Positions 43,551 through 53,184 are shown, counted from the stretch's first letter. The stretch is DNA of 64,000 nucleotides from JAAEPI01 sp964352625 (GCA_964352625.1 CAYGSD010000004.1:1-64000); one strand, 5' to 3'. Translations and numbers: made by a program. The notes: generated from the letters alone by a model not told the origin.

Positions 43551-44326
43551 ATAAGGTGTTTCGGATTTTGGCGGAGAAGCCTGCACATCACTTCGTACGT
43601 TTTTGGGTGTTTCTCAGAAAACTCAACAGGTCGCTCAAAGTAATTTTCAACAGCTACCGCAAAGAACTCCTCCCGATCCGTCGCGCCATACTCTCGGAAG
43701 AATGTTTCTGAACCTGCCTGAATTTCCTTCATTGTGTTGGTGGCACGAGTTTCCCATTCGTGAAGCACATCTTCGTCCAAGAAGTTGTATTCGTGATTCA
43801 TTATGCGATTTTCCAGACGCAGGGCATGAGCCATTTCATGAAGGCCGAGATTTCTACCGTCGCGCTTTAGGTAGCCTTCCACAAAGTATCGCCAGCCGAG
43901 AACGATCGCTTTTGCCCTGGGATTCACCTCTCCTTGGTTGTGCGTTTTGGTGGCGTTGCTGTAGAAGGCCTTTGGGTACACCAAAATGTACCTAAAGTAG
44001 CTGAGATGGACTTGCGGGAAACCAAATGTAATCTGAATGGCGGCTGCCGAAATCAAGACTTTCATTTCCCAAGAAACAGCAATCATTTCTCTGGGTACGA
44101 ACTCTTTCGATCCCATAAAATAGGCCACTCTTTTTTCGAATATCTTTTTTGATTTCTCCGGGAGTAGTTGATAAAACTGAAAATGCTTGGACAGGAAACC
44201 AACTTGCTCAGGCTTCAGTTGCTTAGGCAGCAATGCCAATCGGCCATAGTCTCGGTATATAGGAAAAGCATATCGCCCAATAATGATGATAAAGACTATT
44301 AAACCAATAAGCATTCCTTCACCCAT
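43547..44326 (-). CDS. MtfA-like zinc-dependent peptidase (M90)
   Basis: 259 residues. An N-terminal membrane helix (about 5-20) precedes a domain with the zinc motif HEMAH (His163, Glu164, His167) in NLGLHEMAHALRLEN, and a downstream REEFFAVAVENYFE that could supply the third ligand. This resembles MtfA/M90 peptidases, which in E. coli interact with the Mlc repressor; here the membrane anchor and the absence of sugar-transport genes leave the role open. Ends in overlap with the TIGR03032-like gene. Confidence 0.88.
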   Translation of the reverse strand: MGEGMLIGLIVFIIIIGRYAFPIYRDYGRLALLPKQLKPEQVGFLSKHFQFYQLLPEKSKKIFEKRVAYFMGSKEFVPREMIAVSWEMKVLISAAAIQITFGFPQVHLSYFRYILVYPKAFYSNATKTHNQGEVNPRAKAIVLGWRYFVEGYLKRDGRNLGLHEMAHALRLENRIMNHEYNFLDEDVLHEWETRATNTMKEIQAGSETFFREYGATDREEFFAVAVENYFERPVEFSEKHPKTYEVMCRLLRQNPKHLI

Positions 44327-44337
44327 CGATACCTAAG

Positions 44338-45885
44338 TTACAGGCTTTGAAGGATAGGTTTGATACTTACTTTTTCCTCCAATGTTTTGATAAGCACGTC
44401 TAAAGATACTCTATGCTGGGCCATGGTATCTCTATCCCGAATTGTCACAGTCTCATCTTCCAAGGTTTGGTGATCTACCGTCACGCAGTACGGAGTACCA
44501 ATAGCGTCTTGTCGACGGTATCGTTTCCCAATGGCATCCTTGGCATCATACTGAGTGGCAAAATCAAACTTTAATTTGGCCAGAATCTCAATGGCTTTTT
44601 CCGGAAGCCCATCTTTTTGAATCAGCGGCAAAATGGCCACTTTGTTTGGCGCGAGAATCGGCGGAATATTTAGCACTACTCGCTCACTTCCATCCTCCAG
44701 TTTTTCCTCAGTGTAAGCTGAGGACATCACGGCCAAAAACATCCGATCCAGACCGATAGATGTTTCGACTACATAAGGCACGTAACTTTCATTGGTCTCC
44801 GGATCGAAAAATCGCAATTTTTTACCGGAATGCTCCTCATGAGATTTGAGGTCAAAATCTGTACGCGAATGAATGCCCTCTAGCTCTTTGAAGCCCATCG
44901 GGAAATTGTACTCAATATCTGCCGCAGCATTTGCGTAATGGGCAAGATTTAAGTGGTCATGGAACCTGTAATTTTCCTCTCCAAGTCCAAGAGCCTTGTG
45001 CCAGGTAATTCTTTTGTTTTTCCAGTATTCATACCACTCCATTTCGGTCCCGGGCTTCACAAAAAATTGCATCTCCATTTGCTCAAATTCCCGCATCCTG
45101 AAAATGAACTGTCGGGCGATGATTTCATTTCTAAACGCTTTGCCAATCTGGGCAATTCCGAAGGGCAGCTTCTGACGAGCAGTTTTTTGCACGTTCAGGT
45201 AGTTCACGAAAATACCTTGAGCAGTTTCCGGCCGCAGGTAGATTTTTTCAGCTCCTTCCGCCGTAGACCCAAGCTCAGTTGAGAACATAAGGTTGAACTG
45301 CCGAACGTCCGTCCAGTTTTTAGATCCCGAAATCGGGCAGGCAATCTCTAATTCCTCAATGAGTGCTTTCACATCTGCCAAGTCACCTTTTTCCAAAGCC
45401 GACCCCATACGATCCTCAATGGCCTTGATTTTTTCTTTGTAACCGACTACACGCTCATTGGTGCTCACAAACTGATCTTTGTCAAAAGAGTCACCAAATC
45501 GCTTCTCGGCTTTTTCAACTTCCTTGTTGATCTTCCCTTCTATCTTGGCTATTTGCTCTTCGATAAGGACATCCGCACGATATCGTTTTTTCGAATCCTT
45601 ATTGTCAATCAAGGGGTCATTGAAAGCGTCGACATGGCCGGAGGCTTTCCAAGTAGTGGGATGCATGAAAATGGCCGCATCGAGTCCTACAATGTTCTCG
45701 TGCATGCGCACCATGGCTTGCCACCAATAGTTCTTGATGTTGTTCTTTAGTTCTACTCCATTTGGGCCATAATCGTAGGTGGCTCCCAAGCCGTCATAGA
45801 TGTCACTTGAGGGAAAAATAAACCCGTACTCCTTGGCATGTGAGACGATGTTTTTTAGCGGATTTCCGTCGGTTGATTTGCTCAT
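44338..45885 (-). CDS. glyS: Glycine-tRNA ligase (dimeric class II)
   Basis: 515 residues if started at the ATG at 45885 (MSKSTDGNPLKNIV); an in-frame ATG at 45918 adds 11 residues and cannot be excluded. Class II core: SDIYDGLGATYDYGPNG, the alpha2-type FVNYLNVQ and RNEIIARQFIFRMREFEQMEMQFF, and a C-terminal anticodon-binding domain with GTPYCVTVDHQT. This is the eukaryote/archaea-like alpha2 GlyRS, distinct from the alpha2beta2 enzyme of E. coli. Charges tRNA-Gly. Confidence 0.95.
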   Translation of the reverse strand: MSKSTDGNPLKNIVSHAKEYGFIFPSSDIYDGLGATYDYGPNGVELKNNIKNYWWQAMVRMHENIVGLDAAIFMHPTTWKASGHVDAFNDPLIDNKDSKKRYRADVLIEEQIAKIEGKINKEVEKAEKRFGDSFDKDQFVSTNERVVGYKEKIKAIEDRMGSALEKGDLADVKALIEELEIACPISGSKNWTDVRQFNLMFSTELGSTAEGAEKIYLRPETAQGIFVNYLNVQKTARQKLPFGIAQIGKAFRNEIIARQFIFRMREFEQMEMQFFVKPGTEMEWYEYWKNKRITWHKALGLGEENYRFHDHLNLAHYANAAADIEYNFPMGFKELEGIHSRTDFDLKSHEEHSGKKLRFFDPETNESYVPYVVETSIGLDRMFLAVMSSAYTEEKLEDGSERVVLNIPPILAPNKVAILPLIQKDGLPEKAIEILAKLKFDFATQYDAKDAIGKRYRRQDAIGTPYCVTVDHQTLEDETVTIRDRDTMAQHRVSLDVLIKTLEEKVSIKPILQSL

Positions 45886-45930
45886 AGGGCGCAAAGATAT
45901 GTTGATCTTTTTTGCCATTTATCCTTCGAT

Positions 45931-45953
45931 TCCCCCATTGGTAGAATTGGGGA
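45931..45953. promoter_or_regulatory. Inverted repeat between glyS and the DUF2911 gene
   Basis: TCCCCCATT and AATTGGGGA separated by 5 bases, one mismatch in nine. It sits in the divergent 119-base intergenic region and could be an operator for either gene. No T run follows, so it is not a simple terminator. Confidence 0.35.
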
Positions 45954-46004
45954 GGTGGAAATGTCCAGTGTAGAGTTTTTAACTCAATACCAAACCAAAT
46001 TATT

Positions 46005-47147
46005 ATGAAAAAAATCTTATCACTTGTAGTTGGGCTCATGACCGTATCCCTTTCATTCGGTCAAATCAGCACCCCGCCAGGAGGCGGTAATCAAAAGAGC
46101 ATTGTCAAGCAATTTATTGGTGCTGTACCCTATGTGGAGATCGTCTACAATAGCCCTGATGTGACCGGCCCGGGAGGACAAAGCCGGAAAGGACAAATAT
46201 GGGGAGGAGTGGTTCCTTACGGATTCAACAATCTTGGCTTTGGCCTGAGCACGGCGGAGAACCCATCTCCATGGAGAGCTGGAGCCAATGAAAACACCAC
46301 GATCGAATTCTCCCATGACATGACGGTTGAAGGCAAATCCATTCCTGCCGGAAAATATGGTTTTCATGTAGTGCCACAGGCTGAAGGCCCATGGACACTT
46401 ATTTTCTCTAAGGACAACAATCATTGGGGAAGCTTCTTCTACCAAGAAGCAAATGATGCTCTGAGAGTAGAAGTAGAGGCGGTGGACAATGAATTCACAG
46501 AATGGCTCACTTTTGATTTTATTGATCGTCAGGCCAACAGCGCGACAGTGGCCATGAAATGGGAAGAAAAGTCAGTTCCATTCAAAATAGAAGTGCCCAA
46601 TACGAATGCGATTCACATGGCTCAGATTCAGAGTGAACTAAACAACAATGCTGGATTTAGTCACCTCAACTTCCAACAAGCGGCAGGTTACGCGCAAGGA
46701 ATTGGAGAAATGGACCAAGCCCTTGAATGGGCCGATGCAGCCATTTCAGCCCCGTTTTTTGGAGTAAGGAATTTTGGGACGCTTCAAACCAAAGCAGGAA
46801 TATTAAATGCCATGGGTAAGGCCGATGAGGCGCAGGCTTTAATGGATGAAGCTATTAAAATGGATGGAGCGACAGCCTTTGCAATTCATGGATATGGACG
46901 ACAGTTAATTGCGGCAGGCAAGAAAAAAGAAGCACTGGAAGTGTTCAAATACAACCAAAAGCGCTTTGATGGTGTGTGGCCAACGAACTATGGGTTAGCT
47001 CGTGGGTACTCAGCTAATGGTGACTATAAGAATGCCATTAAGTATCTCAAAATCGCAAAGACCAAAGTGCCTGCAGGAGATACCCTAAATGGTCCAATAA
47101 TCGATCAGAACATTGAGAAGTTGAAAAAGGGAGAGGATATTAATTAA
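46005..47147 (+). CDS. DUF2911 domain protein with C-terminal TPRs
   Basis: 380 residues. Signal peptide (about 1-21, ending SLSFGQ). DUF2911 domain (about 30-185) with VEIVYNSPDVTGPGGQSRKGQ, GGVVPYG, WRAGANENTTIEFSHDMTVEG, IPAGKYGFHVVP and NHWGSFFYQEANDALRVEV. The C-terminal half carries about three TPR-like units. Predicted periplasmic; function unknown. Single-gene unit ending in a shared terminator. Confidence 0.9.
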   Translation: MKKILSLVVGLMTVSLSFGQISTPPGGGNQKSIVKQFIGAVPYVEIVYNSPDVTGPGGQSRKGQIWGGVVPYGFNNLGFGLSTAENPSPWRAGANENTTIEFSHDMTVEGKSIPAGKYGFHVVPQAEGPWTLIFSKDNNHWGSFFYQEANDALRVEVEAVDNEFTEWLTFDFIDRQANSATVAMKWEEKSVPFKIEVPNTNAIHMAQIQSELNNNAGFSHLNFQQAAGYAQGIGEMDQALEWADAAISAPFFGVRNFGTLQTKAGILNAMGKADEAQALMDEAIKMDGATAFAIHGYGRQLIAAGKKKEALEVFKYNQKRFDGVWPTNYGLARGYSANGDYKNAIKYLKIAKTKVPAGDTLNGPIIDQNIEKLKKGEDIN

Positions 47148-47170
47148 TTATCAGACAAAGTGGACTTATA

Positions 47171-47202
47171 AAATCCCGGCCTGAAGTGGTCGGGATTTTT
47201 TT
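47171..47202 (+). terminator. Terminator between the convergent DUF2911 and rlmN genes
   Basis: 11-bp stem AAATCCCGGCC / GGTCGGGATTT around a TGAAGT loop, with seven T on the plus side. The T tract runs into the 3' end of rlmN; on the other strand the stem is followed by a weaker AT-rich stretch. Confidence 0.87.
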
Positions 47203-48238
47203 ACGCCACCTTACTCTTATTCGCCAGCTGTCCACAAGCAGCATCTATATCTTTCCCTCTGCTTCTTCTCACACTTGTAGGAATACCGCCCTCAATAAGG
47301 TGGTTGGCAAACTTGTTAATGGTATCGGCCTCTGCCGACTTGAAATCAGCTTCAGAGATGGGGTTGTATTCGATGATGTTGATTTTGGTAGGCACTCGTC
47401 GGGCGTACTTCAGTAGCTTTTCGGCATCTTCGATTGAATCATTGAAGTTGTAAAACAAGATGTACTCAAAGAAAATACGATTGCCTGTTTTCTCATAGAA
47501 ATACTGCAACGCCTCCATCAGCACCTCCAGCGTGTTGGTCTCGTTGATGGGCATGATGGTGTCGCGTTTGACATCATCCGCAGCATGGAGAGAAAGTGCG
47601 AGATTGAATTTCACTTCTTCGTCTGCCAGTTTCTTGATTGCCTTGGCTATGCCCGCCGTAGAAACCGTGATTCTTCTGGGTGAGATATTCAGACCGTCTT
47701 CTGAGCAAATACGATCGATTCCTTCCATCACTCCCTTATAATTGAGAAGGGGTTCACCCATGCCCATGAAAACAATGTTCGATAGTGGTCTTTGATAATT
47801 CGATTCTGCCTGATTCCTAATTTCAACTACCTGATCATAAATTTCACCAGCATCCAGATTGCGTTCACGTTTCATGAAGCCAGTAGCGCAGAATTTACAG
47901 CTCAGCGAGCATCCAACTTGCGATGAAACACAGGCCGTCATGCGGTCGTCGGAGGGGATCAAAACGCCTTCTATTAAATGATTGTCGTGAAGGCGAAAGG
48001 CAGATTTGATGGTGCCGTCATTGGATAGCTGAGAATTGTCAATTCTGATTGGGTTGATGACAAAATCCGCATTCAACTTTTCCCTAATGGGTTTTGACAG
48101 ATTGGACATTTCGTCAAAAGAACGAGCAGATTTTGCCCAGAGCCATTCCCACACCTGCTTGGCCCGGAATTTCCTTTCCCCGATTCCCTCAAAGTAGCTA
48201 ATCAAACTCTCCAACGATTCCTTTCGGATGTCCTTCAT
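47201..48238 (-). CDS. rlmN: Dual-specificity rRNA/tRNA adenine C2-methyltransferase
   Basis: 345 residues. Radical SAM enzyme that methylates A2503 of 23S rRNA and A37 of some tRNAs. The CxxxCxxC cluster is Cys110, Cys114 and Cys117 (VGCSLSCKFC); FMGMGEPLLNY binds SAM; Cys335 near the C-terminus (DAACGQL) is the methyl-carrying cysteine. N-terminal helical region KQVWEWLWAKSARSFDEMSNLSK is typical. Divergent from the TRAP genes with 45 bases between. Confidence 0.97.
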   Translation of the reverse strand: MKDIRKESLESLISYFEGIGERKFRAKQVWEWLWAKSARSFDEMSNLSKPIREKLNADFVINPIRIDNSQLSNDGTIKSAFRLHDNHLIEGVLIPSDDRMTACVSSQVGCSLSCKFCATGFMKRERNLDAGEIYDQVVEIRNQAESNYQRPLSNIVFMGMGEPLLNYKGVMEGIDRICSEDGLNISPRRITVSTAGIAKAIKKLADEEVKFNLALSLHAADDVKRDTIMPINETNTLEVLMEALQYFYEKTGNRIFFEYILFYNFNDSIEDAEKLLKYARRVPTKINIIEYNPISEADFKSAEADTINKFANHLIEGGIPTSVRRSRGKDIDAACGQLANKSKVA

Positions 48239-48283
48239 GCTGCAAAGGTAGGAGGGGTTTCGGTTCTTTCGCTATTTTCGTCC

Positions 48284-48772
48284 ATGCCTCTTATCGACAG
48301 GTTAGTAAGTGCAATAGGCCGAGCCACCTCGTGGCTCTCGTTGATATTGGTCATTGTCATCATTGTCGACGTGTTCTTGCGATACGTTTTTAGTGTAACC
48401 TCAGCGGCTTCTTTTGAGCTGGAGTGGCACTTGTTTGCTCTTATCTTTTTGCTTGGTGCTGCTTGGACATTGCAAGAAGATAAGCACGTACGAGTGGACG
48501 TATTCTATCAGCGCTTCTCGAAGAAAACTCAGGGCTGGATCAACCTGATTGGGACACTTGGATTGTTGCTGCCATTCTGTGCTGTGGCTTTTTATGAGTC
48601 GCTTTCTTTCGTGGGGAGTTCATTTTCAGTTTTGGAAACAAGCCCTGATCCAGGGGGTTTGCCTGCTAGGTATTTAGTAAAGGGAGCTATCCCTGCCGGA
48701 TTCCTTTTGCTGGGGCTTCAGGGAATTTCTGAAGCATTAAAGTCCATCCGAAAAATCATGGGCTATGCTTGA
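48284..48772 (+). CDS. TRAP transporter small permease (DctQ-like)
   Basis: 162 residues with four predicted membrane helices. Contains the pattern FLRYVF..ASFELEWHLFALIFLLGAAWTLQEDKHVRVDVFYQ, typical of DctQ subunits. Works with the large permease to import organic acids using the sodium gradient. Overlaps the next gene by 8 bases. No DctP binding-protein gene is adjacent. Confidence 0.92.
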   Translation: MPLIDRLVSAIGRATSWLSLILVIVIIVDVFLRYVFSVTSAASFELEWHLFALIFLLGAAWTLQEDKHVRVDVFYQRFSKKTQGWINLIGTLGLLLPFCAVAFYESLSFVGSSFSVLETSPDPGGLPARYLVKGAIPAGFLLLGLQGISEALKSIRKIMGYA

Positions 48773-50069
48773 GTACCTGCCACTTATCTTGTTTGGAGTC
48801 ATTTTTCTGGCCATCCTTTTTGGCTATCCGGTGGCGTTCACTTTGGGTGGTTTGTCGGTTATTGCCGGATTGATCGTTTTTGATTCTGACTTCTTCTATC
48901 TCCTCTCGCTCAGGATTTTCGGGACAATGCAAAACTTTGTTTTGTTGGCCGTGCCGCTGTTCATTTTCATGGGCATGATGCTTGAAAAGTCTGGCATTGC
49001 AGAACGGTTGCTACACACCATGAGTATGCTTTTTGGAAACATCCGGGGAGGCTTGGCGATTGCCGTGGTGGTCGTGGGGGCCATGCTGGCAGCTTCCACA
49101 GGAATCGTTGGAGCGACTGTGGTGACCATGGGGCTGATCAGTTTGCCAACCATGCTGAAAAAAGGCTATTCCCCAAAGCTGAGTACGGGAGTGATTGCTT
49201 CCTCAGGAACGCTCGGTCAGATCATTCCTCCCTCAGTGGTTCTGGTTTTGCTTGGGAGTGTGCTGAATGTTTCGGTGGGTGATTTGTTTTTGGCTGCTGT
49301 CGTGCCGGGTGTTGGTTTGGTAATCGTTTATCTCCTCTACATTCTGGCGATGGGGCAGTTGAAACCGGCGCTGGTACCGGCTGTGCCGAGAGAGGAAATT
49401 CAGGCGTTCAGGGATGCTGGCTTTTCTAAAGAGGTAGTTAAATCGTTCCTGTTTCCATTCCTACTTATCACCATCGTTTTGGGATCCATTTTCGCAGGAA
49501 TTGCCTCGCCAACTGAGGCGGCAGGGGTTGGAGCTTTCGGTGCTATGATCCTAGCCATAATCTCCAAAAGGTTTAACCTGAAAATGCTCAAGCAGGTTAT
49601 TAAGGAAACTACTATGCTCACATCGATGGTCTTCATGATTCTCATTGGTGCCACAGCATTTTCATTGGTTTTTAGAGGGCTGGAAGGAGATAAGTTTTTA
49701 CTCGCACTCATTGAAAATGCCAACCTTGACGCCACCACTTTTTTGGTTGTAGTCATGGTGGTTGTTTTTGTTAGCGGCTTCTTCATTGACTTCATTGAGA
49801 TCGTGTTCATCATCGTGCCGGTTGTTGCTCCGATTTTTGTGGCATTGGATGTTGACCTGATTTGGATTGGAATTTTGCTAGCAGTAAACCTTCAAACTTC
49901 TTTCCTCACTCCGCCATTTGGATTTGCGCTTTTCTACCTGAAGGGAGTGGCTCCACCAGAAGTGAAGACCAGTCACCTGTATAAGGGCATCATTCCTTTT
50001 GTAATTATTCAATTAATCTTTTTGACTTTATTGATACTCTTTCCCGGGATGATTAATTTGGTCGGATGA
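48765..50069 (+). CDS. TRAP transporter large permease (DctM-like)
   Basis: 434 residues, about twelve membrane helices. Family motifs: FGYPVAFTLGG, AVPLFIFMGMMLEKSGIAERLL, AASTGIVGATVVTMGLISLPTML, SGTLGQIIPPS and a C-terminal NLQTSFLTPPFGFALFYLKG. Forms the transport channel with the DctQ subunit upstream. The stop overlaps the TPR-LuxR gene by four bases, which may place that regulator in the same transcript. Confidence 0.94.
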   Translation: MLEYLPLILFGVIFLAILFGYPVAFTLGGLSVIAGLIVFDSDFFYLLSLRIFGTMQNFVLLAVPLFIFMGMMLEKSGIAERLLHTMSMLFGNIRGGLAIAVVVVGAMLAASTGIVGATVVTMGLISLPTMLKKGYSPKLSTGVIASSGTLGQIIPPSVVLVLLGSVLNVSVGDLFLAAVVPGVGLVIVYLLYILAMGQLKPALVPAVPREEIQAFRDAGFSKEVVKSFLFPFLLITIVLGSIFAGIASPTEAAGVGAFGAMILAIISKRFNLKMLKQVIKETTMLTSMVFMILIGATAFSLVFRGLEGDKFLLALIENANLDATTFLVVVMVVVFVSGFFIDFIEIVFIIVPVVAPIFVALDVDLIWIGILLAVNLQTSFLTPPFGFALFYLKGVAPPEVKTSHLYKGIIPFVIIQLIFLTLLILFPGMINLVG

Positions 50070-51628
50070 GGATAGCCTTCCTAGCCTTAGTTTTCTCTTG
50101 TCAGCTTGCTGCGGGTCAGAGTATTCCTGAATTGCGAGCATTGCTAAGCTCTGATGACGATTCCACCAAAGTGGCTACCATGGGCCGATTGTCATCGATG
50201 TACACCCGATCCAACACCGATTCTGCGTTTTACTTCGGCAGAGCTGCTTTGGCTTTTGCCAGAGAAGTCAAGCTGGATTTTGGGGAGGCTTCAGCCAATA
50301 ATGCTCTAGGAACCATCTACTTTTTTCAGTCAGATTATGATTCTGCGATATTTTACTACAACGAATGTCTCAAGATTTCTGAAAAGCTGAACGACAGTTT
50401 GAGAATAGGTGCCATGCTCAATAACATCGGGACGGTACTGACTTACCAGACTAAATACGATTCCTCTTTGGAGGTGCTTTTCAGGGCGCGCGAGTTAAGA
50501 ATGCTCATTGATGATCCCAAGATCACTTCTACAGTAAACAACATTGGGAATGCCTACCAACGCATGCAGGATTGGGAAAAGGCTTTGGAATATTATGAAG
50601 AAGCAGCTGCATTGAAGGAGAAATACGAACAAACCCTCTCCCTTAGCAATACGCTGAACAACATCGGAATCGTCTTGAAGCAAATGAATCGTGCCGAGGA
50701 GGCCATACCATATTATGAGAAATCATTGAAAATTGCTGAGGACTTTAATGACAAATTCAAGCAGGCCTACGCACACAACAACCTCGCGGCTTTGTATCAC
50801 TTGAGCCCTGATTTGTACGGGCAAGCTGAGAATCATTATCGAAAGTCAATCGCCCTAAAAGAAGAAATGGGTGACAGAACGGGTTTGTTCAATAGCTACA
50901 CTCAGCTAGCAGATTTGCTTTCAGCATCAGGAAAGGCAAAGGAAGCAAGAGACTTCATTTATCAGGCAGAAAAACTAGGCGAGGAGATCGGCCAAAACCT
51001 GTTCACATCGGCGTTCTTGAAAACAAAGGCCTCTATTCTGTACAGGTCTGGCCAAAAGGATCAGGCGTTTGAAGCACTCAATGAAGCGTATGAATTGAAA
51101 ACTGAAGAAATGGCTCTGGATCGAAATGAAAGGATTGCTGAAATGGAGACAAAGTTTGAAACGGCTCAGAAAGAGGCTGAAATAGATAAGCTCCAGCTGG
51201 AGGCAGAGTTGAAAGATGCCAACCTGGCCAAATCGCGTAATGCCCAGTACGCCATTGGAGTGGCTGGTATCATGTCCGTTCTCATTTTGCTCGCCTTCTT
51301 CTATTTTAGAAATAGAAAAAACAAAGCGGAGCGTGAAGCTCAAGATTTGCAAGTGGAGGCGCTCACCAAACGATTGATTGATCTCAATGCCGCTCCGCCA
51401 GAATTAGTTCTCAATCAGGATGATTTGAATAATAAAATACACACCCCCCTAACTGAGCGAGAGTATGAGGTGTTGAAACTCAGCCTTGAGGCCAAGTCGA
51501 ATTCAGAGATAGGAGAAGAATTATTTATTTCAACTAGCACGGTAAAGTTTCATTTGCGAAACACCTACGGTAAATTGGGCGTGAATAATCGCAAAGAAGC
51601 TTTAGACTATGTGGTTAAAACCTCTTAG
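50066..51628 (+). CDS. TPR transcriptional regulator with LuxR-type HTH
   Basis: 520 residues: signal peptide (about 1-17), TPR array (about 45-330), coiled-coil (about 355-390), one membrane helix (about 395-413), and a C-terminal LuxR/NarL-type HTH (about 450-515, LTEREYEVLKLSLEAKSNSEIG..STSTVKFHLRNTYGKLGVNNRKEA). It is thus a one-chain membrane-spanning sensor and DNA-binding protein without kinase or receiver. The topology, outside TPR and inside HTH, is inferred. Start overlaps dctM; the 3' end overlaps the next regulator by 20 bases. Confidence 0.9.
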   Translation: MRIAFLALVFSCQLAAGQSIPELRALLSSDDDSTKVATMGRLSSMYTRSNTDSAFYFGRAALAFAREVKLDFGEASANNALGTIYFFQSDYDSAIFYYNECLKISEKLNDSLRIGAMLNNIGTVLTYQTKYDSSLEVLFRARELRMLIDDPKITSTVNNIGNAYQRMQDWEKALEYYEEAAALKEKYEQTLSLSNTLNNIGIVLKQMNRAEEAIPYYEKSLKIAEDFNDKFKQAYAHNNLAALYHLSPDLYGQAENHYRKSIALKEEMGDRTGLFNSYTQLADLLSASGKAKEARDFIYQAEKLGEEIGQNLFTSAFLKTKASILYRSGQKDQAFEALNEAYELKTEEMALDRNERIAEMETKFETAQKEAEIDKLQLEAELKDANLAKSRNAQYAIGVAGIMSVLILLAFFYFRNRKNKAEREAQDLQVEALTKRLIDLNAAPPELVLNQDDLNNKIHTPLTEREYEVLKLSLEAKSNSEIGEELFISTSTVKFHLRNTYGKLGVNNRKEALDYVVKTS

Positions 51629-53048
51629 TGCAGTTGCCACGCTGCTTTTTGTTTTCACATCTTTTTCTCAATCCACGATTGATAGTCTGGAGAATGAATT
51701 GAAGGGTCTTGATCCGGCAGGAAAGGCTTATTTGATTACACTCACCAAGTTGGCTAAAGAATATGCCGAAACAGATCCGGACTCGGCGTTGGTTATTTGC
51801 GCGCGCGCACTTCAAATTTCAAAAAACCAATCCGCAGATTCATTAAGTGGTCAGATTCTTATTGGGTTTTCATCTGCTTATAGCTACCTCGCTGATTACG
51901 AAAAATCGACAACCTACTCTTTCAAGGCTATTGAGACAGCTGAGAAATATGCTGATACCACCACGTTGATTGATGGCTTCAACAACCTAGGGATTGATTT
52001 TATGATGCAGGAGGAGGATGACAAGGCCGTCGAGTATTTTCAAAAAGTTGAGGAATTGTCAAGAATTTTTGGAGACTCACTGAGATGGGGGCATGCCTTG
52101 AATAATCTTGGCTTGATGGCTGGTTATGCCGAGCGATTTGGTGAAGAGCTTGACTACTACGACCAGGCCGCCACTATTTTTAATGCAATCGGCGAAAAGG
52201 AAGGTTATGCTAACACCTTACTAAATTCTGGAACAGCCTACACAATTCTGGAAGACTTTGGGAAGGCTGATAATTTGTACGGTCAGGCATTGGAAGTTTT
52301 TCAGGAGATCGGGATGACCTCAGGCGTGCAGAATACCATTCTGAGCTGGGCAGAAAATCTGATGATGTCCGGAAACTTGGCCGAAGCAAAAACAAAAGCT
52401 GAGCAGGCGCTACAAATAGCCAAAGAGTATCAGTTTACTCAAGACGAAATTTACACGTTGGAATTGCTAAGTGAGATTGCCATTAAAATGAGAGACTATG
52501 AATTGGCACTTGAGCTTTTTCGAAAAGCGGTAGATATCAAAGAGGAGATATTCACTGCGGAGAAATCACAACAAATTGCGGAGCTGGAAACCAAGTATCA
52601 GACAGAAAAAAGGGAGCAGGAATTGGCCATTGCTAATCTTCAGGTTACTCAGCAAAGACTCGAAAAGTATGTCTGGATAGGAGCACTCGTTTTGGCCATG
52701 ATAGTGGGAGGAGTTTTCATTTTCAGCATCCGACAAAAATCCAAACTAGAGCAAAAACTCCTCGCCGAGGAAGTAGAAAATCTCCGATTGAAAATCAACT
52801 CCTTATTAGGAGACAACAAGGCTTTGAATCTTGATCATGAGCAATTAAACCAAAACCTACATCAGCCTCTTACGGAGCGAGAGTTTGAGATTTTGAATCT
52901 TACTATTTCCGACAAAACCAATCAGGAAATAGCCGAACAGGTCTTCCTTTCTGTCAACACGGTGAAGTATCATTTGAAAAATGTGTACGAAAAGCTAGGA
53001 GTAAGCAATAGAAAAGAGGCACTTCACCTCATTGTTGGTCAATCCTAG
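51609..53048 (+). CDS. TPR transcriptional regulator with LuxR-type HTH (paralogue)
   Basis: 479 residues with the same layout: signal peptide (about 1-20), TPRs (about 35-310), coiled-coil, membrane helix (about 350-370), and C-terminal LuxR HTH (LTEREFEILNLTISDKTNQEIA..SVNTVKYHLKNVYEKLGVSNRKEA). The 20-base overlap and shared domain plan indicate a tandem duplication. It immediately precedes the LRR cargo gene, so it probably controls it; the ACTACCCCGGT repeats in between are the candidate site. Confidence 0.9.
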   Translation: MWLKPLSAVATLLFVFTSFSQSTIDSLENELKGLDPAGKAYLITLTKLAKEYAETDPDSALVICARALQISKNQSADSLSGQILIGFSSAYSYLADYEKSTTYSFKAIETAEKYADTTTLIDGFNNLGIDFMMQEEDDKAVEYFQKVEELSRIFGDSLRWGHALNNLGLMAGYAERFGEELDYYDQAATIFNAIGEKEGYANTLLNSGTAYTILEDFGKADNLYGQALEVFQEIGMTSGVQNTILSWAENLMMSGNLAEAKTKAEQALQIAKEYQFTQDEIYTLELLSEIAIKMRDYELALELFRKAVDIKEEIFTAEKSQQIAELETKYQTEKREQELAIANLQVTQQRLEKYVWIGALVLAMIVGGVFIFSIRQKSKLEQKLLAEEVENLRLKINSLLGDNKALNLDHEQLNQNLHQPLTEREFEILNLTISDKTNQEIAEQVFLSVNTVKYHLKNVYEKLGVSNRKEALHLIVGQS

Positions 53049-53086
53049 AAACAGCCCTCAGTTTTATTTAATCAGCGTTTTCTGAA

Positions 53087-53130
53087 AAACTACCCCGGTG
53101 GGTAGGCCAAAACTACCCCGGTAGGTTAGG
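53087..53130 (+). promoter_or_regulatory. Tandem ACTACCCCGGT elements upstream of the LRR cargo gene
   Basis: AAAACTACCCCGGT occurs twice with a 23-bp period. The first copy extends to the inverted repeat CTACCC-CGGT-GGGTAG; the second is the less perfect CTACCCCGGTAGGTTAG. Two helical turns apart, about 55-98 bases before the start codon and just downstream of two NarL/LuxR-type regulators: a good candidate operator for dimeric HTH binding. Confidence 0.65.
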
Positions 53131-53184
53131 TTATTTATAGGGGTGTTGTGAGAAGTTTGGATCAGTACAAAATCGCAATGCCTT

